From Epulopiscium sp. Nele67-Bin004 (GTDB taxonomy: Bacteria > Bacillota_A > Clostridia > Lachnospirales > Cellulosilyticaceae): a stretch of DNA of 16,557 bases. Of this stretch, positions 6,214 through 13,686 are shown piece by piece. The notes under the pieces are model-generated. The model worked only from the letters and a program-made list of their open reading frames with translations, had not been told where the DNA came from and made no database searches. The first letter of the stretch is position 1, and each line of letters starts with the position of its first letter. The DNA is taken from the NCBI GenBank assembly GCA_002007315.1, contig LNZQ01000112.1:1-16557 (forward strand). The letters are read 5' to 3'. Position numbers and translations under genes: made by a program.

Positions 6214-7155
6214 ATGAAAAAGTTTATTTGTATTTTCATTTTTATGTTGCTTATGTCTTGTGCAGAATCGGATAAGTCTTATCCGTCAAAAAATATAACA
6301 TTGGTAGTTCCTTACTCACCAGGTGGTGCGTCAGATACTGCCGCTCGTATTTATGCTCAGCTGCTTGAGCATAAATTAAATGTGCCTGTCATAGTCGAAA
6401 ACAGAACAGGCGGTGCAGGGGCAATAGGTTTGTCTTATGTACAAAATAGTAAACCTGACGGATATACAATAGCTTATATGCCTGTAGAATCCGTAATGCT
6501 GGAATCTTTAGGACATGTCCAAATGAAACCGTCCGATTTTCAGTTTATAGGAGGAGGTACTATAGTGCCTTCAGCATTGACCGTATCTTCATCTTCTCCA
6601 TGGACCAATTACGAACAGTTTATCACATATGCCAAAAATAATCCAAACAAAGTACGTGTAGGCAATTCAGGTCCGGGTTCCATATGGCATTTGGCTGCGT
6701 CTGCTCTTGGAGATGCAGAAGGAGTTCAATTCACCCATGTGCCTTTTGAGGGCGGGGCTACTGCCGTTGCTGCTTTGCTGGGTAATCATATAGAAGCCGT
6801 AACCGTATCAGAAAGCGAGGTTGAAGCAGGTGTTGCAGACGGCAGTCTCAGAGTGCTTGCCTCTATGAGAAAAGACAGAGGAGAACTTCCTCAAAACGTA
6901 CCTGTATTAAACGAAATGGGCAAAGATTTGTCAATGATAGGCTGGGGTGCTTTTGCAGTACCGGCTGGTACACCTAAAGAAGTGCTTGAAGTATTGATGC
7001 CTGCTTCAGAGGCGGTATTGCAAAGCGATGACTTCAAAAATCAAGTTACAGGCAGAGGGTTGATACACGGATACCAAAACTCCAAAGATATGCAGGAATT
7101 TGCACAAGACCAGTATGAGTTTTTTATTCCTCTTATTAAAAACCTAAACAACTAA
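6214..7155 (+). CDS. tctC: Tripartite tricarboxylate transporter substrate-binding lipoprotein (TctC/Bug family)
   Basis: A 313-residue extracytoplasmic solute receptor of the TctC/Bug family that delivers a carboxylate to the TctAB permease. The first 16 residues are a lipoprotein signal (KKF, hydrophobic core, lipobox LMSC with Cys16), so the mature protein should be membrane-anchored, unlike the soluble receptors of most proteobacteria. Family signatures follow: YPSKNITLVVPYSPGG (about 23-38), NRTGGAGAIG (about 63-72), PDGYT and GIxxHLAAS-like GSIWHLAAS. TAGGAGAAAATT precedes the ATG. It lies 35 bases after the kinase gene and begins the transporter half of the operon. The ligand is unknown; a sugar acid or keto-acid fits the neighbouring enzymes. 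Confidence 0.92.
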   Translation: MKKFICIFIFMLLMSCAESDKSYPSKNITLVVPYSPGGASDTAARIYAQLLEHKLNVPVIVENRTGGAGAIGLSYVQNSKPDGYTIAYMPVESVMLESLGHVQMKPSDFQFIGGGTIVPSALTVSSSSPWTNYEQFITYAKNNPNKVRVGNSGPGSIWHLAASALGDAEGVQFTHVPFEGGATAVAALLGNHIEAVTVSESEVEAGVADGSLRVLASMRKDRGELPQNVPVLNEMGKDLSMIGWGAFAVPAGTPKEVLEVLMPASEAVLQSDDFKNQVTGRGLIHGYQNSKDMQEFAQDQYEFFIPLIKNLNN

Positions 7156-7184
7156 TATAAAGACTTTGAATCAAAGGAATATTT

Positions 7185-7589
7185 ATGGATAGAGTAATAT
7201 ATTTGATACTGGGAATTTATTCTTTGTTTTTTATGATAAACAGCCTCCCGCTCCTCTCTTACAACGCATCTGCGGGAGGAGTGGGGCCAGGCGTTATGCC
7301 TATGTTTTTATCTGTCGTGCTTATGTCTTTGAGCGCGGTGGGTATATTCAAAAAGTCTGAAAAGCATACAACAATCCCCTTGTTAAAGGCTGGTGTTTTA
7401 TTGGTGCTGTTAGTTTGTTTTATATTTATATGGCAGATAACAAACTTCTATGTAGCATTGCCTTTGCTTATATTAGCTGTAATGAATCTACTGGGTATAT
7501 TCAATTTAAAAGACTATATAATATTGACGTCCGCTTTTTCATGTTTGTTATATGGGGTGTTCACACTGCTGTTAAAAGTCAGTTTGTAA
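7185..7589 (+). CDS. tctB: Tripartite tricarboxylate transporter small membrane subunit (TctB)
   Basis: A 134-residue integral membrane protein with four to five hydrophobic segments (about 4-22, 33-54, 66-85, 87-105, 109-132). The GPGVMPMFL motif near residue 34 is the conserved short motif of TctB proteins. It is poorly conserved in sequence as a family, but its size and its place between tctC and tctA make the call firm. It forms the inner-membrane complex with TctA. AAAGGAA precedes the ATG, and gaps are 29 bases upstream and 21 downstream. Confidence 0.88.
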   Translation: MDRVIYLILGIYSLFFMINSLPLLSYNASAGGVGPGVMPMFLSVVLMSLSAVGIFKKSEKHTTIPLLKAGVLLVLLVCFIFIWQITNFYVALPLLILAVMNLLGIFNLKDYIILTSAFSCLLYGVFTLLLKVSL

Positions 7590-7610
7590 AATTATTGTAA
7601 AGGAAAAATC

Positions 7611-9128
7611 ATGGAAGTTTTTAATGCTTTACAGTCTTTGATGGCTGTTGATATATTGGTGTACCTTGCCATAGGTGTGCTGTTGGGGTCTTTTATAGGC
7701 ACTTTGCCGGGATTAACGGCGACTATGGGTATAGCTCTCATAGTTCCGCTGACTTTCTGGCTTCAGCCCAGTCAAGGATTTGCTATGCTTATAGGCATGT
7801 GGAATGCAGCTATTTGGTCTGGCGGAATATCAGCCATTCTGATAAATACGCCTGGCACTCCTGCTTCTATATGTACAACATTAGACGGTTATGCTATGAC
7901 AAAACAAGGCAAGGCTAAACTAGCCTTGGATATAAATACGGTATTCTCAGTATTCGGAGGATTGTTTAGTACTTTTGTGTTGATTTTGTTTGCATTTCCT
8001 CTTGCGAAGATAGCTTTGAGATTCGGGCCGGCGGAGTATTTTTCTTTAGGTATATTCGGATTGACTATGATGGTCTCTATTGGAGGCAAAAACGTTCTCA
8101 GGAGCATATGTATGGGGATTGCGGGCATATTACTTGCCACCATCGGTACAGATGCGATAGTGGGTCTGCCCAGATTTACATTCAAAAATATAAATCTACT
8201 GCAGGGTATTAATTTTATAGCTATGCTTATAGGGACTTTCGGTTTGAGTGAAGTTTTATACCAAATAGCCTCCAGCAAAAAAGAAGACAGAAGCACAAGC
8301 AATATCAAGTTTGGTTCTGACAAATTATCGTTTTCTTTATTTTTAAAACTGCTGCCTTCATCTTTGGCGTCTGCTGTAACAGGTACTATTATAGGGACAA
8401 TCCCAGCTGCGGGCGGCGATATAGCATCTGTAATAGTATGGGGGCAGGGTAAAAAACTGTCAAAACACCCTGAAGAGTACGGCAACGGCTCTATTACCGG
8501 CTTATCCACAACATGCGTCGCAAACAATGCTGTAATAGGCGGAGCTTTAATTACAATGCTTACTTTAGGTCTGCCCGGCGATACGGTTACTGCTATACTT
8601 ATAGGCTCTCTCATTAGTTACGGTGTGCAACCCGGAGCCCAAATGTTCCAAGATAACAGCGCTTTGATTTATATAATCATAGCTCTTATGATTTTAGCTA
8701 ATTTCATAATACTTATATACGGATTGTCAATGACAAAGCTTATGAGTAAATTTCTATCGCTAAAGCGTGAGTATATTTGGATTTGTGTATCGATTTTAAG
8801 TATAGTGGGAAGTTATGCTTTACAGCATTCTTTGTTTGACGTAGGTATAATGTTGTTATTCAGTGTTATAGGATTTTTTGCCAAACACTATAATTTTCCG
8901 TTAGGCCCCTTTGTACTGGGATTTTTATTGTCGCCTATCATAGAATCAAACTTCAATAGAAGCCTGATAATGTCGTACAATTCATTGGATTTTATGTGGA
9001 CAAGACCTATAACGTTAATGTTTTTGGTTTTATCTGCAGTTTCCATAGCAGGTTCTTTGTATATTGAAGTAAGGAATAGTAAAAAAATCGTCGACTCTTC
9101 AAATATAAACAAAAATGGGTATCGATAA
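7611..9128 (+). CDS. tctA: Tripartite tricarboxylate transporter large permease (TctA)
   Basis: A 505-residue, very hydrophobic permease with about 11-12 membrane segments, normal length for TctA. The two family repeats are visible: GTLPGLTATMGIALIVP near 30-46, and GTIPAAGGDIASVIVWGQG near residues 263-281. NTPGTPAS near residue 79 and a second ALITMLTLGLPGD are also typical. It moves the carboxylate handed over by TctC, probably driven by an ion gradient. AAAGGAA precedes the ATG. The last ~13 residues (VDSSNINKNGYR) overlap, in another frame, the start of a TRAP permease remnant. The natural TctA tail may therefore have been replaced when that remnant was joined on. Confidence 0.93.
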   Translation: MEVFNALQSLMAVDILVYLAIGVLLGSFIGTLPGLTATMGIALIVPLTFWLQPSQGFAMLIGMWNAAIWSGGISAILINTPGTPASICTTLDGYAMTKQGKAKLALDINTVFSVFGGLFSTFVLILFAFPLAKIALRFGPAEYFSLGIFGLTMMVSIGGKNVLRSICMGIAGILLATIGTDAIVGLPRFTFKNINLLQGINFIAMLIGTFGLSEVLYQIASSKKEDRSTSNIKFGSDKLSFSLFLKLLPSSLASAVTGTIIGTIPAAGGDIASVIVWGQGKKLSKHPEEYGNGSITGLSTTCVANNAVIGGALITMLTLGLPGDTVTAILIGSLISYGVQPGAQMFQDNSALIYIIIALMILANFIILIYGLSMTKLMSKFLSLKREYIWICVSILSIVGSYALQHSLFDVGIMLLFSVIGFFAKHYNFPLGPFVLGFLLSPIIESNFNRSLIMSYNSLDFMWTRPITLMFLVLSAVSIAGSLYIEVRNSKKIVDSSNINKNGYR

Positions 9129-9723
9129 CACCTGTTATAATTTTAGGTGGTGTATACGGTTGAATATTCACTCCCGCTGAGGCAGCTGCTGTAATATACA
9201 GTTTTATTGTCGTAGTGTTCATATGCAAAGAGTTGAATATGAATCAGTTATATAAAGCGATAAGCAATGCTAGTCTGACTACAGGTACTATCATGGTGAT
9301 GTTAGGATGCGCACCTGCATTTACAAAAGTTCTAACGATTGGGCGTATACCGGCATATTGCAGAATCAATAACATCTATGACCACCAATCCAATAGTTAT
9401 CTTGGCGTTGGCGAATATAGTATTGTTGTTTGTAAGGTGTGTTATGTACACATTGATTTCAATATGATAAATAATATTAACATCTTTGTTTCTAGCTATA
9501 ATCACCAGTGTAGTGATTGACTCTATACACATTATTGGTATAATAATTACAGTAAATCGACTATAGGGTTTATAGCACCGCCGCTAGGAGTAAATTTATT
9601 TGTGGCGGCTAGGGTAGGTGAGTATAACTTAGAAACTCTATTGAAAGGCATATTACCTTTCTTGTATTAATCACTTATATATCCAGTATTTCGTTGTTTT
9701 TACCTAATTTGTTTTTGAGATAA
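9089..9723 (+). pseudogene. dctM: C-terminal remnant of a TRAP transporter large permease (DctM), multiply disrupted
   Basis: Reading across frames restores a DctM C-terminus. TPVIILGGVYG (stop TGA at 9161) IFTPAEAAAVIYSFIVVVF...NASLTTGTIMVMLG...KVLTIGRIP is in one frame. After a shift near 9350 comes HIAESITSMTTNPIVILALANIVLLFV, ending at TGA 9465. Then LFLAIITSVVIDSIHIIGI, then IGFIAPPLGVNLFVAARVG...LKGILPF, and after another shift near 9660 LITYISSISLFLPNLFLR and TAA at 9721. The motifs GG(V/I)YGGIFTP(A/T)EAAAV and GF(I)TPPLGVNLFVA are hallmarks of the TRAP-T large subunit. At least two nonsense codons and three frameshifts are present, and the N-terminal half or more is missing. It is dead. 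No dctP or dctQ partner is seen. It overlaps the 3' end of tctA. Confidence 0.88.
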
Positions 9724-9727
9724 TGCT

Positions 9728-9765
9728 ATCCACCCCTTCACAGCGAGGGGGGGGGATTTTTTATT
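9728..9765 (+). terminator. Probable intrinsic terminator of the sugar-acid operon, with a G9 run
   Basis: ATCCACCCC (9728-9736) pairs with GGGG-GGAT (ending 9757) with one mismatch across an ~11-base loop, followed by six T (9757-9762). It lies just after the DctM remnant's stop and is oriented for the plus strand. The run of nine G (9747-9755) makes the exact stem uncertain, and its length may be variable or misread. Confidence 0.65.
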
Positions 9766-9775
9766 ATTAATTATA

Positions 9776-9946
9776 ACGCAGGAGCATTTATCAAAATTTT
9801 TGCTTAAAAAACGATTGAGCGAGAAACCCGCTTTTAAAGCCCTTTATGCGTTTTTGATATATCGTTCTGCTGATATGAAGGGAAAGGTGAATATTGAGGG
9901 CTGTGAGGTGTTTAAAAGTGTCAATCTTTTCATTATTATTATCTAA
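9776..9946 (+). other. Short open stretch, possible gene-fragment remnant
   Basis: A 56-codon stretch without an ATG start near its beginning reads HLSKFLLKKRLSEKPAFKAL, then YAFLIYRSADMKGKVNIEG. Its composition is protein-like (charged amphipathic start, mixed core) rather than random AT-rich translation. It has no convincing ribosome site and follows a terminator. I do not recognise it. It may be the tail of a lost gene, or chance. Confidence 0.25.
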
Positions 9947-10090
9947 TATTTATAATAATATCTGTATTTTATAAATTTGCGGTGGTGGTGTTCTATTTTT
10001 ATAATTTTGCGGTTATTTTATGTTTGGGCTGACGGAGCGGCTGGTGAATATGTATGATTTTTAGTTATAGCTCAAATTTACTGGGAGTTT

Positions 10091-10234
10091 TTACTTTTGC
10101 GAGTTCTCTAAAGAAACAGATGCATTGTCTGCATACATCTGTAAATCTGCCGAGCCGGAGGGTGCAGACATATCGGCAACGTTTCTGCGAGGTGTAGAAT
10201 GCGGAATCTCTCGACGTCCACCTCGATAATATTA
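10091..10234 (-). other. Short open stretch just after araC, possible dispersed repeat or remnant
   Basis: On the minus strand, downstream of araC, a stop-free stretch reads GGRREIPHSTPRRNVADMSA, then PSGSADLQMYADNASVSLEN and SQK-stop. GC content and residue mix differ from the surrounding AT-rich intergenic DNA, and no start codon with a ribosome site is evident. It also contains an imperfect hairpin. It resembles in style short repeated intergenic ORFs I associate with treponemes, but that is an unverified recollection. Confidence 0.3.
10116..10142. repeat. Imperfect inverted repeat
   Basis: ACAGATG (10116-10122) and CATCTGT (10136-10142) form a 7-bp inverted repeat. An alternative inner pairing of ATGCA with TGCAT is possible. 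There is no T-run on either side, so it is not an obvious terminator. Confidence 0.4.
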
Positions 10235-10264
10235 AATAAGCTGTTTTTTGATGTTATTGAGTGG

Positions 10265-11128
10265 TTAGTGGATGTCTCTGTATAATTTAGGAGAGAGCCC
10301 ATATTTTTTCTTGAATAGTTTTGAGAAATACAAATTATCCGTATAACCTACTTGCGAGGCGATTTCTTTTATAGGTGATTTAGTGATGAGGAGCAGTTTT
10401 GCAGCCATGTTAAGCCGGTGGTTGTTAATCCACCGCATCAGCGGAATCTGCATTTGTTCTTTGAATTTTTTGCATAACACTTGGGAGCCTATATCCATAG
10501 CATCAGCTATATCCGTAACAGAGAGTTCTTTTTGATAGTTTAGCGAAAGCCATTGCAGAGTCTTTATTATATCAGTATCCGTGATAGATATGCCCAGAGT
10601 TTTATGATTTTGGGTGTCTATAAGTTGTACACGGATTAATATCTCTTCAATGATATTAAGAAACAAATTAGTCAGCAGAGAATTTGATTCATGGGTGTAT
10701 GACAAATATATAGCTTCTCCAAACAACTCGTTTATTTTTTGAAATATATTATTATCTTTTATTCTTATGATATAAACGCCGTTGACAGAATTGGAAAAGT
10801 CCAGCATGGGTATCCATTGCGGAAGAGGGTGAAAATAAATCCAACGATGCGTCCACTTAGATGATTTTTCATTTCTCCCGAACAAGTGAGGTACAGAATC
10901 AGGAAAAACTACCAAATCGCCCTTGTTCACCAAAAACGTATTTTCGTCATCCCAAATCTGACCTGTGCCGTCTATGGTAAGATTTATAATCCACCCGTTC
11001 ATGCCGTTAGGTCGATTTATCCACCAGTCGTAGCTGGCATTTTTAACTATAGGAGTCTCGCCGGATAAACAAAATTCATTAAAATTATAGCCTGGAAATA
11101 AAGGCGCATCATAAATCGTACCGGTCAT
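10265..11128 (-). CDS. araC: AraC, L-arabinose-responsive transcriptional regulator
   Basis: A 287-residue regulator that aligns along its length with E. coli AraC, not merely with its DNA-binding domain. The N-terminal cupin domain keeps PLFPGYNFN (9-17), TPI (25-27), NRPNGMNGWIINLTI (38-52) and KWTHRWIYFHP (91-101). The arabinose-pocket residues of E. coli AraC correspond to Pro9, Thr25, Arg39, His94 and Trp96, all conserved; E. coli Tyr82 is Phe83 here. Two helix-turn-helix motifs follow, about 202-221 and 251-272 (IKEIASQVGYTDNLYFSKLFKKKYGLSP). Its start lies 1 base after the araH stop, so it is the last gene of the arabinose operon and probably autoregulated. In E. coli araC is instead divergent. 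Confidence 0.93.
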   Translation of the reverse strand: MTGTIYDAPLFPGYNFNEFCLSGETPIVKNASYDWWINRPNGMNGWIINLTIDGTGQIWDDENTFLVNKGDLVVFPDSVPHLFGRNEKSSKWTHRWIYFHPLPQWIPMLDFSNSVNGVYIIRIKDNNIFQKINELFGEAIYLSYTHESNSLLTNLFLNIIEEILIRVQLIDTQNHKTLGISITDTDIIKTLQWLSLNYQKELSVTDIADAMDIGSQVLCKKFKEQMQIPLMRWINNHRLNMAAKLLLITKSPIKEIASQVGYTDNLYFSKLFKKKYGLSPKLYRDIH

Positions 11129-11129
11129 A

Positions 11130-12068
11130 TTATTTGCTTTTTGCTCTGTCTAGCAATACTGCTGCTATCAGTATTAATCCGCGTATAACATATTGAACAA
11201 ATGGATTTATTCCCATAAGGTTCATAACATTTTCGAGCATGCTTAAAATAAATACCCCAGCGAGAATATACGAAATCTTGGCGATACCGCCGTTGAGCGA
11301 AACACCTCCCAATACACATGCAGAAATCACAGTCAGCTCCATACCGTTAAAGCTTTGAGGTTGTCCGCTGGTGAGTCTGGAAGCCAAGACAACACCTGTA
11401 AATCCTATAACCAAACCATTGATAATGAATAATATCAATTGGTCTTTTTTGACATCTATACCTGCCAACCGCGCAGCTTCGATATTTCCGCCGATAGCAA
11501 GTATATTCCTGCCGAAGACCGTTTTATTTAGAATAAACCAAAATACTAAAAATGATAATGCGCAAAAAATTACAGGAAGTGGTATCCCCAATACGGCGCC
11601 GTTGCCGAGTACAAAAAAACCACTGTTAGCTACACCGATTGTTTTGCCTCCTGAAATTAAAAAACCAAGCCCTCTAGCAATTTGCATTCCGCCTAATGTT
11701 GTGATAAAGGCGCTAACCCCCAAGTATGCCGTTAAATATCCATATACTGCACCCCAAGTTACCCCGTATAGTGTGCCTGCCAATATTCCTGCGATAATAT
11801 TACCGTCGGTTACTCGAATGGCAAATGCAGCTACCACGCCGGCACTCGCAAGCATTGAACCTACCGACAAATCGATATGCTTGCATGCTAAAAGCAACAT
11901 CATAGAAGGAACTACCATTCCCATTGTAGACATGGATAGGCTGAGTCCTTTAAAATTTATAGCTGAGAAGAAGTTATTTACAAATAAAGAAAATATAACA
12001 AACAAACTCAATGATAAAAGCAGCATCGATATGTCGTTTTTATAAATAAAATTTTTAACTTTTTCCAT
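11130..12068 (-). CDS. araH: L-arabinose ABC transporter permease
   Basis: A 312-residue inner-membrane permease of the AraH/RbsC/MglC class, forming the channel for L-arabinose. About eight to ten hydrophobic segments are seen. Segments match E. coli AraH closely: NFKGLSLSMSTMGMV, CKHIDLSVGSMLA, FITTLGGMQIARGL, NKTVFGRNILAIGGNIEAARLAG (the cytoplasmic EAA-like loop), LASRLTSGQPQS, VISACVLGGVSLNGGI, and a C-terminus FVQYVIRGLILIAAVLLDR. The specific similarity to AraH is greater than to ribose permeases. AGGAG lies 8 bases before the ATG. A 96-base gap separates it from araG, the longest gap in the operon; araC follows after 1 base. Confidence 0.93.
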   Translation of the reverse strand: MEKVKNFIYKNDISMLLLSLSLFVIFSLFVNNFFSAINFKGLSLSMSTMGMVVPSMMLLLACKHIDLSVGSMLASAGVVAAFAIRVTDGNIIAGILAGTLYGVTWGAVYGYLTAYLGVSAFITTLGGMQIARGLGFLISGGKTIGVANSGFFVLGNGAVLGIPLPVIFCALSFLVFWFILNKTVFGRNILAIGGNIEAARLAGIDVKKDQLILFIINGLVIGFTGVVLASRLTSGQPQSFNGMELTVISACVLGGVSLNGGIAKISYILAGVFILSMLENVMNLMGINPFVQYVIRGLILIAAVLLDRAKSK

Positions 12069-12164
12069 TATGAACTCCTGCGGTATATTAACCGTGGAAA
12101 TATGATTTTTGATTTTATTTCCTTGTGAAAAATACGAATTGATTATTTCTATTTTTGATGTTAA

Positions 12165-13646
12165 TTATGTACAACTGAAGCACATGTCTAATATGTCCTG
12201 TTGATTGAAATCTTTACGGGCAAAGTCGCCGGTGATTTCATTTTCGCACATGGTGATGATTCTGTCGCAGATGCCCATGAGCTCAGGCAGTTCGCTAGAT
12301 ACCACTATGACGGTTTTGCCGTGTGAACGAAGGTCATGGATAATTTGGTAAATTTCTTTTTTTGCGCCGACGTCGATTCCTCGTGTGGGCTCGTCAAGTA
12401 TAATCAAGTCTATTATAGGATTATCGGAAAACCATCTAGCTAATAAACATTTTTGCTGATTACCTCCAGATAAAAATTTTATCTGTTGTTCAAGATTCGG
12501 GGTCTTGATGTTCAGACTTGTTCTTGATAATTCTGTAAAAGCCTCTTCTTTTACCGAGTTTATGAGGGTTTCTGTCTGGCGTGATACCAAGCATACATTT
12601 TCTGTGATTGAAAATAGAGGTACAATTCCGTCTTTTCTTCTGTCTTCCGAACAATATGCTATTTTATTGCGTATAGCATCTTTAGGAGAAGATATACAGA
12701 CCTCTTTTCCGTTTATAACCACCTTGCCGTCGTATGAGCCTTCTGCTCCATATATTGCTTTCATTAGCTCGGTTCTGCCCGCTCCAACCAATCCGAAAAA
12801 GCCTAAAATCTCTTTTTTTCGTATGGAAAATGAAATAGGATAAGGCACATTATGGGCTGTGAGATTTTCAACAGACATGTAGGTGTTGCCTAGTTCGCAG
12901 CTGCGGTATTCAAACATGTCGCCTAGTTTGTTACCCAGCATCTTTTCAATAAGCATATCTCTGGTTATATGTTTAATGTTATCATAAGTGATGACATGCA
13001 TTCCGTCTCTGAAAACAGTAATCGAACTGCATAAGGCGAAAATTTCATCCATTCTATGAGATACATAGATGATTGTCTTGCCCTTTTTACGCAGGTCTCT
13101 AATTATCGTAAAGAGTTTGTCGGTTTCTTTGGAGGACAACGAAGAAGTCGGCTCATCAAAAGCTATTATATCAGCTCCTTTGTTTAAGGATTTAGCAATT
13201 TCAACCAATTGCTGTTGCCCTATTGACAGAGACTTGATTTTGTCTGTCGGACTGATTGTTTCATCTAGGTCTTTCAGAAGTGCGGCGGATTCGGCTATCA
13301 TTTTTTTGCGATTAATGACACCGCTGTTGACAGGCATCTGACCCAAAAATATATTTTCATATACTGTCATCTCCTGCACCAGATTTAATTCTTGGTAAAT
13401 AATAGCAATTTTTGCCTGCATACTGTCATGAACAGAGAGAAAAGACGATTCCTGTCCTTTAATCAATATCTCGCCTGAATTCGGGATGTAGCTGCCACCC
13501 AATATCTTTAGCAGAGTAGATTTTCCTGCACCATTTTCACCCATAAGGGCATGAATGGTGTTGTCTTCAATGCCGAATGATACAGATTTGAGAGCTTTCA
13601 CTCCGGGAAATTCTTTAATGATATTTTTAAATTCTACTGCAAACAT
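12165..13646 (-). CDS. araG: L-arabinose ABC transporter ATP-binding protein
   Basis: A 493-residue sugar importer ATPase with two fused nucleotide-binding domains, as in AraG, RbsA and MglA. Domain 1 has Walker A GENGAGKST (36-44), signature LSIGQQQ (140-146), Walker B IIAFDEP (160-166) and switch His197. Domain 2 has a degenerate Walker A, GLVGAGRTE (285-293), where Arg replaces the catalytic Lys as is normal in this family, then LSGGNQQ (392-398) and LIILDEP (414-420). It powers AraFH uptake. Assignment to arabinose comes from the flanking araF and araH. AGGAG lies 8 bases upstream of the ATG. The C-terminus (DMCFSCT) is slightly cysteine-rich but unremarkable. Confidence 0.93.
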   Translation of the reverse strand: MFAVEFKNIIKEFPGVKALKSVSFGIEDNTIHALMGENGAGKSTLLKILGGSYIPNSGEILIKGQESSFLSVHDSMQAKIAIIYQELNLVQEMTVYENIFLGQMPVNSGVINRKKMIAESAALLKDLDETISPTDKIKSLSIGQQQLVEIAKSLNKGADIIAFDEPTSSLSSKETDKLFTIIRDLRKKGKTIIYVSHRMDEIFALCSSITVFRDGMHVITYDNIKHITRDMLIEKMLGNKLGDMFEYRSCELGNTYMSVENLTAHNVPYPISFSIRKKEILGFFGLVGAGRTELMKAIYGAEGSYDGKVVINGKEVCISSPKDAIRNKIAYCSEDRRKDGIVPLFSITENVCLVSRQTETLINSVKEEAFTELSRTSLNIKTPNLEQQIKFLSGGNQQKCLLARWFSDNPIIDLIILDEPTRGIDVGAKKEIYQIIHDLRSHGKTVIVVSSELPELMGICDRIITMCENEITGDFARKDFNQQDILDMCFSCT

Positions 13647-13686
13647 CTTTTCTCTCCTGTTATGATAGTTTCAGTGTGTCGCCGGA

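Larger units (their letters stand above)
9947..10264. other. Gene-poor interval downstream of the arabinose operon
   Basis: About 320 bases with no complete gene. It is very AT-rich at first, with a near repeat of the phrase TATAA(A/T)TTTGCGGT at about 9970 and 10001. From about 10090 the base composition becomes more balanced, where a short open reading stretch runs on the minus strand (listed separately). No terminator for the minus-strand operon is clear. Confidence 0.5.

Noticed and set aside
7889..8614. 241-codon minus-strand frame inside tctA
   Set aside because: It is the shadow of a hydrophobic permease gene, with a peptide lacking any family resemblance.
9215..9520. A separate 101-residue membrane protein
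   Set aside because: Its frame is the middle of the DctM remnant before and after a frameshift; the C-terminal half is out-of-frame translation.
11371..12045. 224-codon plus-strand frame inside araH
   Set aside because: It is the antisense shadow of a clear AraH permease, proline- and threonine-rich as expected from complementing membrane-protein codons.
12085..12120. Hairpin GGAAATA...TATTTCC between araG and araH
   Set aside because: Only seven base pairs with a 14-base loop and no adjacent T-run; too weak to call a terminator or attenuator.
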